DNA of 64,000 nt from Undibacterium sp. YM2 (GTDB lineage Bacteria > Pseudomonadota > Gammaproteobacteria > Burkholderiales > Burkholderiaceae_D). A program made the translations under genes and the position numbers. Position 1 is the stretch's first letter; every line of letters starts with the position of its first letter. Shown here piece after piece: positions 16,731 through 22,841 of the stretch. The stretch covers positions 806,001 through 870,000 of the forward strand of contig NZ_AP018441.1 in assembly GCF_009937975.1 (NCBI RefSeq), written 5' to 3'. The notes under the pieces were generated by a model. It searched no databases, had not been told where the DNA came from, and worked only from the letters and a program-made list of their open reading frames with translations.

Positions 16731-17006
16731 TGTAGGGCATGCAGGCATGAAGGGAGTGCCACCACCGAAAACGATTGAGTCCTGGGTGGGCTGGATAAAA
16801 CCAGATGCAGTCTAAGTATTGTCATGAGCAAGGTTGCAGATGCAGGTTGCCGCTCCCCGTAAGGGTGTCAACTGGCGCGCGTTTCCAATCATGACAGTGG
16901 CCAGAAGTAATGCTCTGGTTGTTGCATTGTGCGGGTTCGAATCCCGTCGTGTCCACCAGATTGGAAAAATCTGAAAGAGTTTAATAAAAAGAAAAAAGGA
17001 AATGAA
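16731..17006 (+). ncRNA. Structured operon leader with a tRNA 3'-half-like element
   Basis: The first 276 bases of the predicted transcript hold no gene but are rich in structure. There is an 8-bp stem TGTCATGA (16820) / TCATGACA (16889). Bases 16901-16918 form an anticodon-arm-like hairpin (CCAGA / TCTGG). Bases 16931-16947 are a perfect T arm, GCGGG-TTCGAAT-CCCGT, followed by CGTGTCC and ACCA (16948-16958), as in the 3' end of a tRNA. No adjacent 5' half with a matching acceptor strand is present. The first part (16742-16828, CATGA ... TTGTCATG) is faintly like a Y-RNA stem. It could be a decoy, a processing signal or a sensor; this is inference. Confidence 0.6.
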
Positions 17007-18572
17007 ATGGTTAACACACAATTGTTCCAGAGTTTAAAAAACTCACTGACAAACAAATTTTTGCCAGTCACCGATACAACAAATTTTTCTGGCGTTGCGG
17101 CCTACAAGTTCACCGCCGAACACAAGCTGGCGCAATATGCAGCTACTGGTTGTTTGAACGCGACTTACTACGCTAGCGCAGAGGCGCAACTGGCAACAGT
17201 GCTGGATTTGACTAAAGAGGTAACGCCACTGTTTGTAGCGCAAACTGCGATCTACTGCCGTGAGCGTGGCTACATGAAAGACATGCCAGCCTTGCTGGTG
17301 GCAGCACTGACCATGCGTAATGCAGTCGAGTTGCCGCGTACTTTCAAGCGTGTAATGAACAACGGCAAGATGTTGCGTAACTTTGTGCAGATACTGCGTT
17401 CAGGTGCGATAGGCCGTAAGTCTCTGGGTTCACGTCCTAAAAAACTGGTACAGGCATGGTTGAATACTGCCAGCGAAAAAGAATTACTGGCAGCAGCGGT
17501 GGGTACTACGCCATCACTGGCAGACGTTGTAAAAATGGTGCATCCAAAACCTGTTGAAGCATGGCGTGAAGCCTTCTTTGCCTGGTTGATAGGCAAGCCA
17601 TACAAGGCCGAATCCTTGCCACCTGTAGTGGCAGCGTTTGAAGCATACAAGAAAGACCGCAGCCTGGCCTTGCCGGATGTGCCTTTCCAGATGCTGACAG
17701 CGATGGACTTGACGACAGAAGACTGGGCGCAAATTGCCCGTCAGGCTGGCTGGCAGATGTTGCGTATGAACTTGAACACCTTTGGACGTCATGGCGTGTA
17801 TGCCTTGCCTGGCATGGTGGACTTGATCGCCGCTAAATTGAGTAATGCAGAGGCAATTGCCAAAGCCAAGGTGTTTCCTTACCAGTTGATGGCGGCTTAC
17901 AAGGTAGCCAATGAAGAAGTACCGTTGCCGATCAAGAATGCGCTGCAAGATGCGATGGAAATCGCCTTGAGCAATGTGCCAGAAATATTTGGCAAGGTCG
18001 TGGTATGTGCTGACGTGTCTGGTTCCATGTCATCTGCTGTCACAGGCTACCGTGGCTCGGCAACGACTGCAGTACGTTGCATAGACATTGCAGCCCTGGT
18101 AGCTGCAGCCATGTTGCGCAAGAATCCATCGACCCTGGTCTTGCCGTTTGAAGAGCAGGTCGTGAAATGTGATTTGAACCCACGTGACAGCGTGATGACC
18201 AATGCGCAAAAGCTGGCAGCAATAGGCGGTGGCGGAACCAATTGCAGTGCACCACTGGTGCAGTTGAACAAACAGAAAGCGCAAGCTGACCTGGTGATCT
18301 TTGTCTCTGACAATGAATCCTGGATGGATGCAGGTCGTAGCCGTACTACTGCCACCATGGCGGAATGGAATGTGTTTAAACAACGCAATCCACAAGCCAA
18401 ACTGGTGTGCATAGACATTGCACCTTATGGCACGACTCAGGCAGCAGAAAGAGATGATATTTTGAATGTAGGTGGTTTTTCTGATGCCGTATTTAAAATC
18501 ATCGCTGCCTTTGCTGCCGGTCAGCTAAGTGCAGAGCACTGGGTAGGTGAAGTAAAGGCAATTGATATTTAG
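17007..18572 (+). CDS. rsr: Rsr, Ro60-like TROVE-domain RNA-binding protein
   Basis: A 521-residue orthologue of the Ro60 autoantigen. The N-terminal TROVE domain (about 10-330) forms a HEAT-repeat ring that binds Y RNA and ends of misfolded RNA. The C-terminal von Willebrand A domain has an intact metal site DVSGSMSS (about residue 336), GGGTNCSAP and FVSDNESW. In other bacteria Rsr binds Y RNA and works with PNPase or other RNases. ATG 17007 follows AAGGAAATGAA; the open frame from 16929 overlaps the tRNA-like element and is not used. It is the first gene after the sigma54 promoter and lies directly before nine Y-RNA-like units. Confidence 0.95.
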   Translation: MVNTQLFQSLKNSLTNKFLPVTDTTNFSGVAAYKFTAEHKLAQYAATGCLNATYYASAEAQLATVLDLTKEVTPLFVAQTAIYCRERGYMKDMPALLVAALTMRNAVELPRTFKRVMNNGKMLRNFVQILRSGAIGRKSLGSRPKKLVQAWLNTASEKELLAAAVGTTPSLADVVKMVHPKPVEAWREAFFAWLIGKPYKAESLPPVVAAFEAYKKDRSLALPDVPFQMLTAMDLTTEDWAQIARQAGWQMLRMNLNTFGRHGVYALPGMVDLIAAKLSNAEAIAKAKVFPYQLMAAYKVANEEVPLPIKNALQDAMEIALSNVPEIFGKVVVCADVSGSMSSAVTGYRGSATTAVRCIDIAALVAAAMLRKNPSTLVLPFEEQVVKCDLNPRDSVMTNAQKLAAIGGGGTNCSAPLVQLNKQKAQADLVIFVSDNESWMDAGRSRTTATMAEWNVFKQRNPQAKLVCIDIAPYGTTQAAERDDILNVGGFSDAVFKIIAAFAAGQLSAEHWVGEVKAIDI

Positions 18573-18579
18573 AGACCCG

Positions 18580-18623
18580 CTGGCGGGGCAAATGCAGTAG
18601 ATGTGTAGTAAATGCCTCGCCAG
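18580..18623 (+). other. Hairpin just after rsr
   Basis: An 11-bp stem CTGGCGGGGCA / TGCCTCGCCAG with a 22-base loop, starting 8 bases after the rsr stop. There is no T run, so it is unlikely to be a terminator. It may protect the mRNA 3' end or mark processing between rsr and the Y RNAs. Confidence 0.5.
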
Positions 18624-18641
18624 TCCAGGTAGTAAACGTTT

Positions 18642-18721
18642 TTGAACGCAGCATGAATGTAAATGTGATTACATCTGAAAACTGTAAAATCACCTTTAAA
18701 CCTTGTCATGCTGTGATTCAA
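18642..18721 (+). ncRNA. Minimal Y-RNA module 1
   Basis: An 80-base unit bounded by TTGAA ... TTCAA. Outer stem CAGCATGA (18649) / TCATGCTG (18706), then GAATG on the 5' side opposite CTTGTC on the 3' side, then inner stem GTGATT (18665) / AATCAC (18688) with ATTACA after the 5' arm. This layout matches the Ro-binding stem of vertebrate and bacterial Y RNAs. The inner loop is only 17 bases, with no tRNA-like part. Confidence 0.72.
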
Positions 18722-18746
18722 AGACCATGTGAGTGTGGTCCTGAGT

Positions 18747-18824
18747 TTGAAATGCAGTACGAATGCGCGGGCGATTACATCCAAAAAAAATCGCAAGCAA
18801 TCCTTGTCGTACCGTGTTTCTCAA
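18747..18824 (+). ncRNA. Minimal Y-RNA module 2
   Basis: Same layout as module 1 with compensating changes. The outer stem is GTACGA (18757) / TCGTAC (18807) and the inner stem GCGATT (18771) / AATCGC (18789). GAATG, ATTACA and CTTGTC are kept. The paired changes in both stems (CATGA to TACGA, GTGATT to GCGATT) support real RNA structure. Confidence 0.74.
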
Positions 18825-18853
18825 TACCGCAATCAGATGCAGCAGTACAGGTT

Positions 18854-18930
18854 TTGAATATGGCATGAATGCTGATGTGATTACACTTGTAACGTAATAT
18901 CACCCTCTGTTCTTGTCATGCCATATTCAA
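18854..18930 (+). ncRNA. Minimal Y-RNA module 3
   Basis: A 77-base unit with a perfect 15-bp outer stem, TTGAATATGGCATGA (18854) / TCATGCCATATTCAA (18916). It keeps GAATG, GTGATTACA (inner arm from 18877), the partner ATCAC (18899) and CTTGTC. Confidence 0.76.
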
Positions 18931-18952
18931 TAAATATCATTGTTGCAGTTTC

Positions 18953-19025
18953 TTGAATACCTTGTGAATGCTCATGTGACTACATTTGCAATGTTCACAG
19001 CAATTCTTGTCATAGGGTGGTTCAG
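18953..19025 (+). ncRNA. Minimal Y-RNA module 4
   Basis: A 73-base unit. The outer stem from TTGAATACCTTGTGA (18953) pairs with the stretch starting TCATAGGG at 19010, with some G-U pairs and one bulge. Kept: GAATG, GTGACTACA, TCAC and CTTGTC. Confidence 0.68.
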
Positions 19026-19045
19026 GAAATGGATTTGTAAAGGTT

Positions 19046-19126
19046 TTGAATAAGCCAGGAATGCTGAGGTGATTACATTTTGCGAAAATGAGACTTCACT
19101 TCAAATTTTTGTCCTGGCTTGTTCAA
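19046..19126 (+). ncRNA. Minimal Y-RNA module 5
   Basis: An 81-base unit with a 15-bp outer stem TTGAATAAGCCAGGA (19046) / TCCTGGCTTGTTCAA (19112; one G-U pair). It has GAATG, GTGATTACA, the partner TTCAC and TTTGTC. The outer stem sequence differs from the other modules while pairing is kept. Confidence 0.75.
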
Positions 19127-19131
19127 TCTGG

Positions 19132-19240
19132 TTTTACCCGAATGCCATCAGGATTACATAGATTATATTGGTGCGACTCCAATCTGTTTCATTCCGCAAG
19201 AGTGAAGCAGAAATCCTGGTAACACTTGTCGGGGTTTTAT
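19132..19240 (+). ncRNA. Y-RNA module 6 with a degenerate tRNA-like insert
   Basis: A longer unit: outer CCGA / TCGG, then GAATG ... CTTGTC, inner stem CAGGATT (19149) / AATCCTG (19212) with ATTACA. The inner loop holds two hairpins: ATTGG-TGCGACT-CCAAT (19167-19183), with the 5-bp stem and 7-base loop of a T arm, and a 10-bp stem at 19184-19210. This looks like a decayed or divergent form of the tRNA mimic in the later units. Its 3' end almost touches the zinc-ribbon gene. Confidence 0.62.
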
Positions 19241-19249
19241 TTTAAAAGT

Positions 19250-19633
19250 ATGGACGTGATGAAAAGTGGAAAACAAAGACGGGCAGAAATCATGGAAAAG
19301 CGGCGCGCGCGCATACCCGCGAAAGAAAGTTTTGATGTCTATGCGATGCCTGCACCCGTTGGAGCAGTCATGGCTAATTGTGAGGCATTAAGTCACAATA
19401 AGAATGCTATTTTCTTGCCCTTGTTTTATGTGGACTACGCCTTCAACTGTCGTGATTGCGGATGCGCACAGATATGGACAGGCAAGCAGCAAAAGTGGTG
19501 GTACGAGATTATGCAAGGCAATATCAATAGTGTAGCTATTCGATGTCGCCCTTGCAGGAAGATAGAGCAGCAAAGAAAGAAGCAAGCCAGGGACACGCAT
19601 TTGAGCAGCCTGGCAACAAAGCACAAACAATAG
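19250..19633 (+). CDS. Small zinc-ribbon protein inside the Y-RNA cluster
   Basis: A 127-residue protein if it starts at ATG 19250 (ATG 19259 also possible; a TTG frame from 19226 would overlap Y module 6). The N-terminus is basic (KSGKQRRAEIMEKRRARI). Residues about 65-105 form a zinc ribbon: CRDCG, then QIWTGKQQKWWYE, then CRPCR, giving four cysteines in two CxxC pairs. The tail is very basic. This matches a widespread 'probable zinc-ribbon' domain (zf-trcl type) of unknown function. Its place between Y-RNA units 6 and 7 suggests an RNA-related role, which is inference. Confidence 0.75.
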   Translation: MDVMKSGKQRRAEIMEKRRARIPAKESFDVYAMPAPVGAVMANCEALSHNKNAIFLPLFYVDYAFNCRDCGCAQIWTGKQQKWWYEIMQGNINSVAIRCRPCRKIEQQRKKQARDTHLSSLATKHKQ

Positions 19634-19635
19634 AG

Positions 19636-19768
19636 TTTTCAGGCGAATGCCAGTGAACGTGCAACGGTCCTAAGGTGGTTAACAGATTCAGTATGGTCTG
19701 GTGTAGCCTGGGTACTGACTCTGACAAGAGTCTCCCGGCCGTCGGTTTCACAAACCCTTGTCGCCGCA
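19636..19768 (+). ncRNA. Y-RNA module 7 (YrlA-like, divergent tRNA-like part)
   Basis: A 133-base unit. Outer stem GGCGA (19642) / TCGCC (19761), GAATG on the 5' side and CTTGTC on the 3' side, inner stem GTGAA (19653) / TTCAC (19747). The interior holds a D-arm-like stretch (GGTGTAGCCTGGGTAC) and a hairpin GACTCT-GACA-AGAGTC, but no clear T arm. It overlaps no gene. Confidence 0.68.
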
Positions 19769-19812
19769 AGTAATAGGAAGTAATAGGAAATGAAAGAGTT
19801 TGTGCAGTAAGT

Positions 19813-19963
19813 AAAAGTTTAGGCGAATGCTGGTGAAATTACATCACTTTTAATGAGGCTGTCGCGGGTTCGAAGCCCGTCACGAAATCTCGGTTTCGTG
19901 TAGCTCAGTTGGTAGAGCACCTGTGGGTGACCACATACATTTCACCGAATATTGTCGCCACCC
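19813..19963 (+). ncRNA. YrlA-type Y RNA 8 with circularly permuted tRNA mimic
   Basis: Outer stem GGCGA (19822) / TCGCC (19955), GAATG ... TTGTC, inner 8-bp stem GGTGAAAT / ATTTCACC. The far end holds a tRNA-like module in permuted order: T arm GCGGG-TTCGAAG-CCCGT (19864-19880), acceptor stem closed as a hairpin CACGAAA-TCTCGG-TTTCGTG (19881-19900), TA as at tRNA positions 8-9, then D arm GCTC-AGTTGGTA-GAGC (19903-19918). The anticodon arm is replaced by the Y stem. This is the design known from Salmonella YrlA. Confidence 0.9.
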
Positions 19964-20031
19964 CAAAATGGCAGCTTGTAAAGTAAGAGAAGCAAAGCAG
20001 CGGTTAATTGTCGTTTAGCTGTTGCAGTAAA

Positions 20032-20167
20032 AAAGTTTAGGCGAATGCTGATGAAACTACATCGCTACGAACGAAGAGGTCGCGGGTTCGATTCCTGCCA
20101 TGGCGTAATCTGGCGCCGTGTAGCTCAGTGGTAGAGCGCTTGTTTCATCACCCCCTTGTCGCCACCA
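20032..20167 (+). ncRNA. YrlA-type Y RNA 9 with circularly permuted tRNA mimic
   Basis: Outer stem GGCGA (20040) / TCGCC (20159), inner stem GATGAAAC / GTTTCATC, GAATG and CTTGTC. T arm GCGGG-TTCGATT-CCTGC (20082-20098), acceptor hairpin CATGGCG / CGCCGTG with an 8-base loop (20099-20120), TA, D arm GCTC-AGTGGTA-GAGC (20123-20137). Compared with unit 8 the stems differ but still pair. It ends 25 bases before the rtcB start. Confidence 0.9.
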
Positions 20168-20192
20168 AAGAATTTAATAATAAAGAGAAAAT

Positions 20193-21428
20193 ATGAAACA
20201 CGAAGATTATGATGTAGTGCAGTACAAAGATGGCCGTCCTATCAAAATGTGGACTAAAGGTGTTCCTGTTGAGGAAGAAGCCAAGCAGCAATTGGCGAAT
20301 ACCTCCCGTTTGCCTTTCATCTACAAACATATTGCCGTGATGCCAGACGTGCATCTGGGTAAAGGTTCTACCATCGGTAGCGTGATACCTACCCTTGGTG
20401 CGGTGATCCCGGCAGCTGTTGGTGTGGATATCGGTTGCGGGATGATGGCTGCCAAGACCACTTTGTTCGCCCATGATCTGCCAGATAACCTGGGCCCTTT
20501 GCGTACAGCGATAGAAAAAGCCATACCACATGGTATGTCACCTAAGACCCGTAGCTTCAAAGGCCGTGATAAAGGTTCATGGGAATCGCCACCAAGTGCC
20601 GTAGATAATGCCTGGGCACAATTGAAAGATGGTTTCGATGAAATCTGCTTGAAAACACCGCGTTTGAAAAACACCAATAACTACCGTCACCTGGGAACTT
20701 TGGGTAGTGGTAACCACTTCGTTGAAGTATGCCTGGATGAAGCCAATGCCGTATGGTTCATGCTGCATTCCGGTTCACGTGGTGTAGGTAATGCAATCGG
20801 TAGCCATTTCATTGAACTGGCCAAGCAGGATATGCGTACCCATTTTATTAACTTGCCAGATCAGGATTTGTCCTATCTGCCAGAAGGAACCGAGCATTAC
20901 AAGGACTATATTCAGGCCGTGGGTTGGGCGCAGAAATTTGCGCGTTTGAACCGTGAAGTGATGATGCAGAACCTGATCGCAGCAGTGCGTACCGTGATCA
21001 GCAAACCGTTTGAGACACATATTGAAGCGGTAAACTGCCACCATAACTATGTGCAGAAAGAACATCACTTCGGTAAGGATGTATTGGTAACCCGTAAAGG
21101 TGCTGTATCTGCGCGTGCCGGTGAATTGGGGATTATCCCTGGTTCCATGGGAGCGAAAAGCTTCATCGTGCGTGGTAAAGGAAATGAAGAAAGCTTCCAT
21201 AGCTGCAGCCACGGCGCGGGTCGTACCATGAGCCGTACCGCAGCCAAGAAGCTATATACCGTTGCTGATCAGATTGCCGCAACCGAAGGTGTGGAATGCC
21301 GTAAAGATGCCGATGTGATTGATGAAATTCCTATGGCATATAAAGACATCGACGCTGTGATGCTGGCTCAATCTGCCCTGGTGGATGTTGTGCATGTATT
21401 GAAGCAGGTAGTGTGCGTTAAGGGTTGA
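20193..21428 (+). CDS. rtcB: RtcB, RNA-splicing ligase (copy 1)
   Basis: A 411-residue RtcB. It joins RNA 3'-phosphate or 2',3'-cyclic phosphate ends to 5'-OH ends using GTP and Mn2+. Visible motifs: MPDVHLGKG, GVDIGCGM with the metal-binding Asp and Cys, LGSGNHF, HSGSRG, CHHNYV, and SHGAGR with the histidine (about residue 340) that carries GMP. All key residues are present. It follows two YrlA RNAs in the RtcR-controlled operon and precedes rtcA. A second, diverged copy lies at 25823. Confidence 0.96.
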   Translation: MKHEDYDVVQYKDGRPIKMWTKGVPVEEEAKQQLANTSRLPFIYKHIAVMPDVHLGKGSTIGSVIPTLGAVIPAAVGVDIGCGMMAAKTTLFAHDLPDNLGPLRTAIEKAIPHGMSPKTRSFKGRDKGSWESPPSAVDNAWAQLKDGFDEICLKTPRLKNTNNYRHLGTLGSGNHFVEVCLDEANAVWFMLHSGSRGVGNAIGSHFIELAKQDMRTHFINLPDQDLSYLPEGTEHYKDYIQAVGWAQKFARLNREVMMQNLIAAVRTVISKPFETHIEAVNCHHNYVQKEHHFGKDVLVTRKGAVSARAGELGIIPGSMGAKSFIVRGKGNEESFHSCSHGAGRTMSRTAAKKLYTVADQIAATEGVECRKDADVIDEIPMAYKDIDAVMLAQSALVDVVHVLKQVVCVKG

Positions 21429-21438
21429 TATATAAATT

Positions 21439-21596
21439 CAAGACCATTAACCACAGAGACACCGAGACACAGAGAAAGGCATGAGAAGTTCATTAATCTG
21501 AAAATTCTCGCGCTTTTAAGACATAAGGTTTTCTCTGATTTTTCTCTGTGTCTCTGTGCCTCTGTGCCTCTGTGTTGAGGGGTCTTGTTTTTGAAT
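21439..21596. repeat. Dispersed inverted-repeat element, copy A
   Basis: The left arm (21441-21477, GACCATTAACCACAGAGACA onward) and the right arm (21541-21588, CTCTGTGTCTCTGTGCCTCT onward) are complementary around a 60-base centre, forming a long hairpin between rtcB and rtcA. The same arms occur at 53119-53310 beside ftsZ. It looks like a small non-coding mobile or REP-like repeat; no ORF is inside. Confidence 0.75.
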
Positions 21597-21616
21597 TTAA
21601 ATTGAAAATAAAAATA

Positions 21617-22642
21617 ATGAATAAGAAAATGATAGAGCTGGATGGTTCTTTGGGTGAGGGTGGTGGACAGATTTTGCGTACATCTTTGAGCCTGTCCATG
21701 ATTACTGGTCAGCCGTTTCGTATCATCAACATCCGTGCTGGCCGTGCCAAACCTGGCTTGCTACGCCAGCACCTGGTGGCGGTGCAATCGGCTGCTGCCG
21801 TCAGTGGTGCACAGGTGACTGGCGCAGAGCTGGGCTCGACCACGCTGGAATTTATTCCATCGGGCATCTATGGCGGCACTTACCAGTTCGCCATAGGCAG
21901 TGCAGGTAGTTGTACCCTGGTGTTGCAGACCCTGATACCGGCTTTGTTGTATGCTGACAAACCATCGACCATCAAGATCACTGGCGGCACCCACAATGAC
22001 ATGGCGCCACCTGCACAGTTCCTGCAAAAGGCTTATGGCCGGGTATTGCAGCAGATGGGTGCAGATGTCAGCTTTGAATTGAAACGCTATGGCTTCGTGC
22101 CTGCCGGTGGCGGTGAAATCATCGCGCAGGTACAACCATGCAAGCAGTTGAAACGACTAGACCTGCTGGAACGCGGCGAACGACTGAAAGGCTATGCCGA
22201 AAGCTTTGTTGCCGGTGTACCTGTCGATGTCGCCAAACGTGAACTTGAATGCGTAGGTGCGGGCATGGGCTGGACTGCCGATCAATTACTGGTACGCGGT
22301 CTCAGCAATGACCAGGGGCCGGGTAATGTATTGCTGATTACCTTGGAACATAAACAGGTCACTGAAGTGTTTTGCGGTGTTGGGGAAAAAGCCGTCAAGG
22401 CAGAAAATGTCGCCAAACGTACTGTGCAGGAATTGCGTGAATACGTAGCCTCTGGTGCTGCTTTAGGCGAGCATCTGGCAGACCAGGTCATGTTGCCATT
22501 TGCTTTGGCGGGCGGTGGTAGTTTTACGTGCAGTGTGGTGTCGCAGCATGCCAAAACCAATGCGGACGTGATTGCCAGTTTCTTGCCAATTCATACTGAA
22601 TTTTCAGCAGACGCTCAAAGATTTGTGTGCTCGATAAAATGA
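21617..22642 (+). CDS. rtcA: RtcA, RNA 3'-terminal phosphate cyclase
   Basis: A 341-residue RtcA. It uses ATP to convert RNA 3'-phosphates to 2',3'-cyclic phosphates, which RtcB can then ligate. Visible family motifs: ELDGSLGEGGGQILRTSLSL, GRAKPGLLRQHL, GGTHNDMAPP and the C-terminal GEHLADQVMLPFALAGGG, which holds the catalytic His that is adenylated. The start ATG 21617 (or 21629) lacks a clear ribosome site, perhaps because the repeat element sits just upstream. It lies third among the coding genes after rsr and rtcB of the operon. Confidence 0.95.
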   Translation: MNKKMIELDGSLGEGGGQILRTSLSLSMITGQPFRIINIRAGRAKPGLLRQHLVAVQSAAAVSGAQVTGAELGSTTLEFIPSGIYGGTYQFAIGSAGSCTLVLQTLIPALLYADKPSTIKITGGTHNDMAPPAQFLQKAYGRVLQQMGADVSFELKRYGFVPAGGGEIIAQVQPCKQLKRLDLLERGERLKGYAESFVAGVPVDVAKRELECVGAGMGWTADQLLVRGLSNDQGPGNVLLITLEHKQVTEVFCGVGEKAVKAENVAKRTVQELREYVASGAALGEHLADQVMLPFALAGGGSFTCSVVSQHAKTNADVIASFLPIHTEFSADAQRFVCSIK

Positions 22643-22669
22643 AGGTTATAGAATAAAGATTCTTTGTGT

Positions 22670-22709
22670 AAAAATGCACAGTATGCTGACTTGAAGTCAG
22701 TCATTTTTG
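22670..22709 (+). other. Hairpin between rtcA and the tRNA-like RNA
   Basis: Paired arms AAAAATG (22670) / CATTTTT (22702) enclose a second stem CTGACT-TGA-AGTCAG (22686-22700). The 3' arm ends in a T run, so it may act as a partial terminator or attenuator, or as a 5' boundary for the tRNA-like RNA. Confidence 0.45.
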
Positions 22710-22721
22710 TATCTCAACTGC

Positions 22722-22796
22722 TCCGGGGAAGTTCTGCGGCAGGAACGCTCGGCTGGTACCGAGAAGGCGCTGGTTCGAATCCAGCTTCCGGATCCA
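22722..22796 (+). ncRNA. tRNA-like RNA with encoded CCA and a shortened anticodon loop
   Basis: A complete 75-base cloverleaf: acceptor TCCGGGG / TTCCGGA (two G-U pairs), AA at positions 8-9, D arm GTTC-TGCGGCAG-GAAC, anticodon arm CTCGG-CTGGTA-CCGAG, variable AAGGC, T arm GCTGG-TTCGAAT-CCAGC, discriminator T and encoded CCA. The anticodon loop has six bases instead of seven: U33, GGT and A37 are recognisable, position 38 is missing. A normal tRNA would have UA at 8-9. It is thus unlikely to be a working tRNA(Thr). It lies in the operon between rtcA and the large unknown gene. Confidence 0.8.
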
Positions 22797-22841
22797 ATTT
22801 GCTGAAAGCAATTGGCCTCTTCACTCACCTGGCTGAGTACC

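Noticed and set aside
16735..16958. A 5' acceptor strand GGGCATG at 16735 that could pair with CGTGTCC of the tRNA half
   Set aside because: The pairing has two G-U pairs, the gap would be more than 200 bases and such a match is expected by chance at an appreciable rate.
18642..19240. Regular repeats that could suggest a CRISPR array
   Set aside because: Repeats are not identical, are self-complementary with compensating changes and have structured spacers; no cas genes. They fit Y-RNA modules.
19901..20137. Ordinary tRNA genes around the GTAGCTCAGTTGGTAGAGC-type sequences
   Set aside because: T arm comes before the D arm and no anticodon arm lies between them; they are permuted mimics inside Y RNAs.
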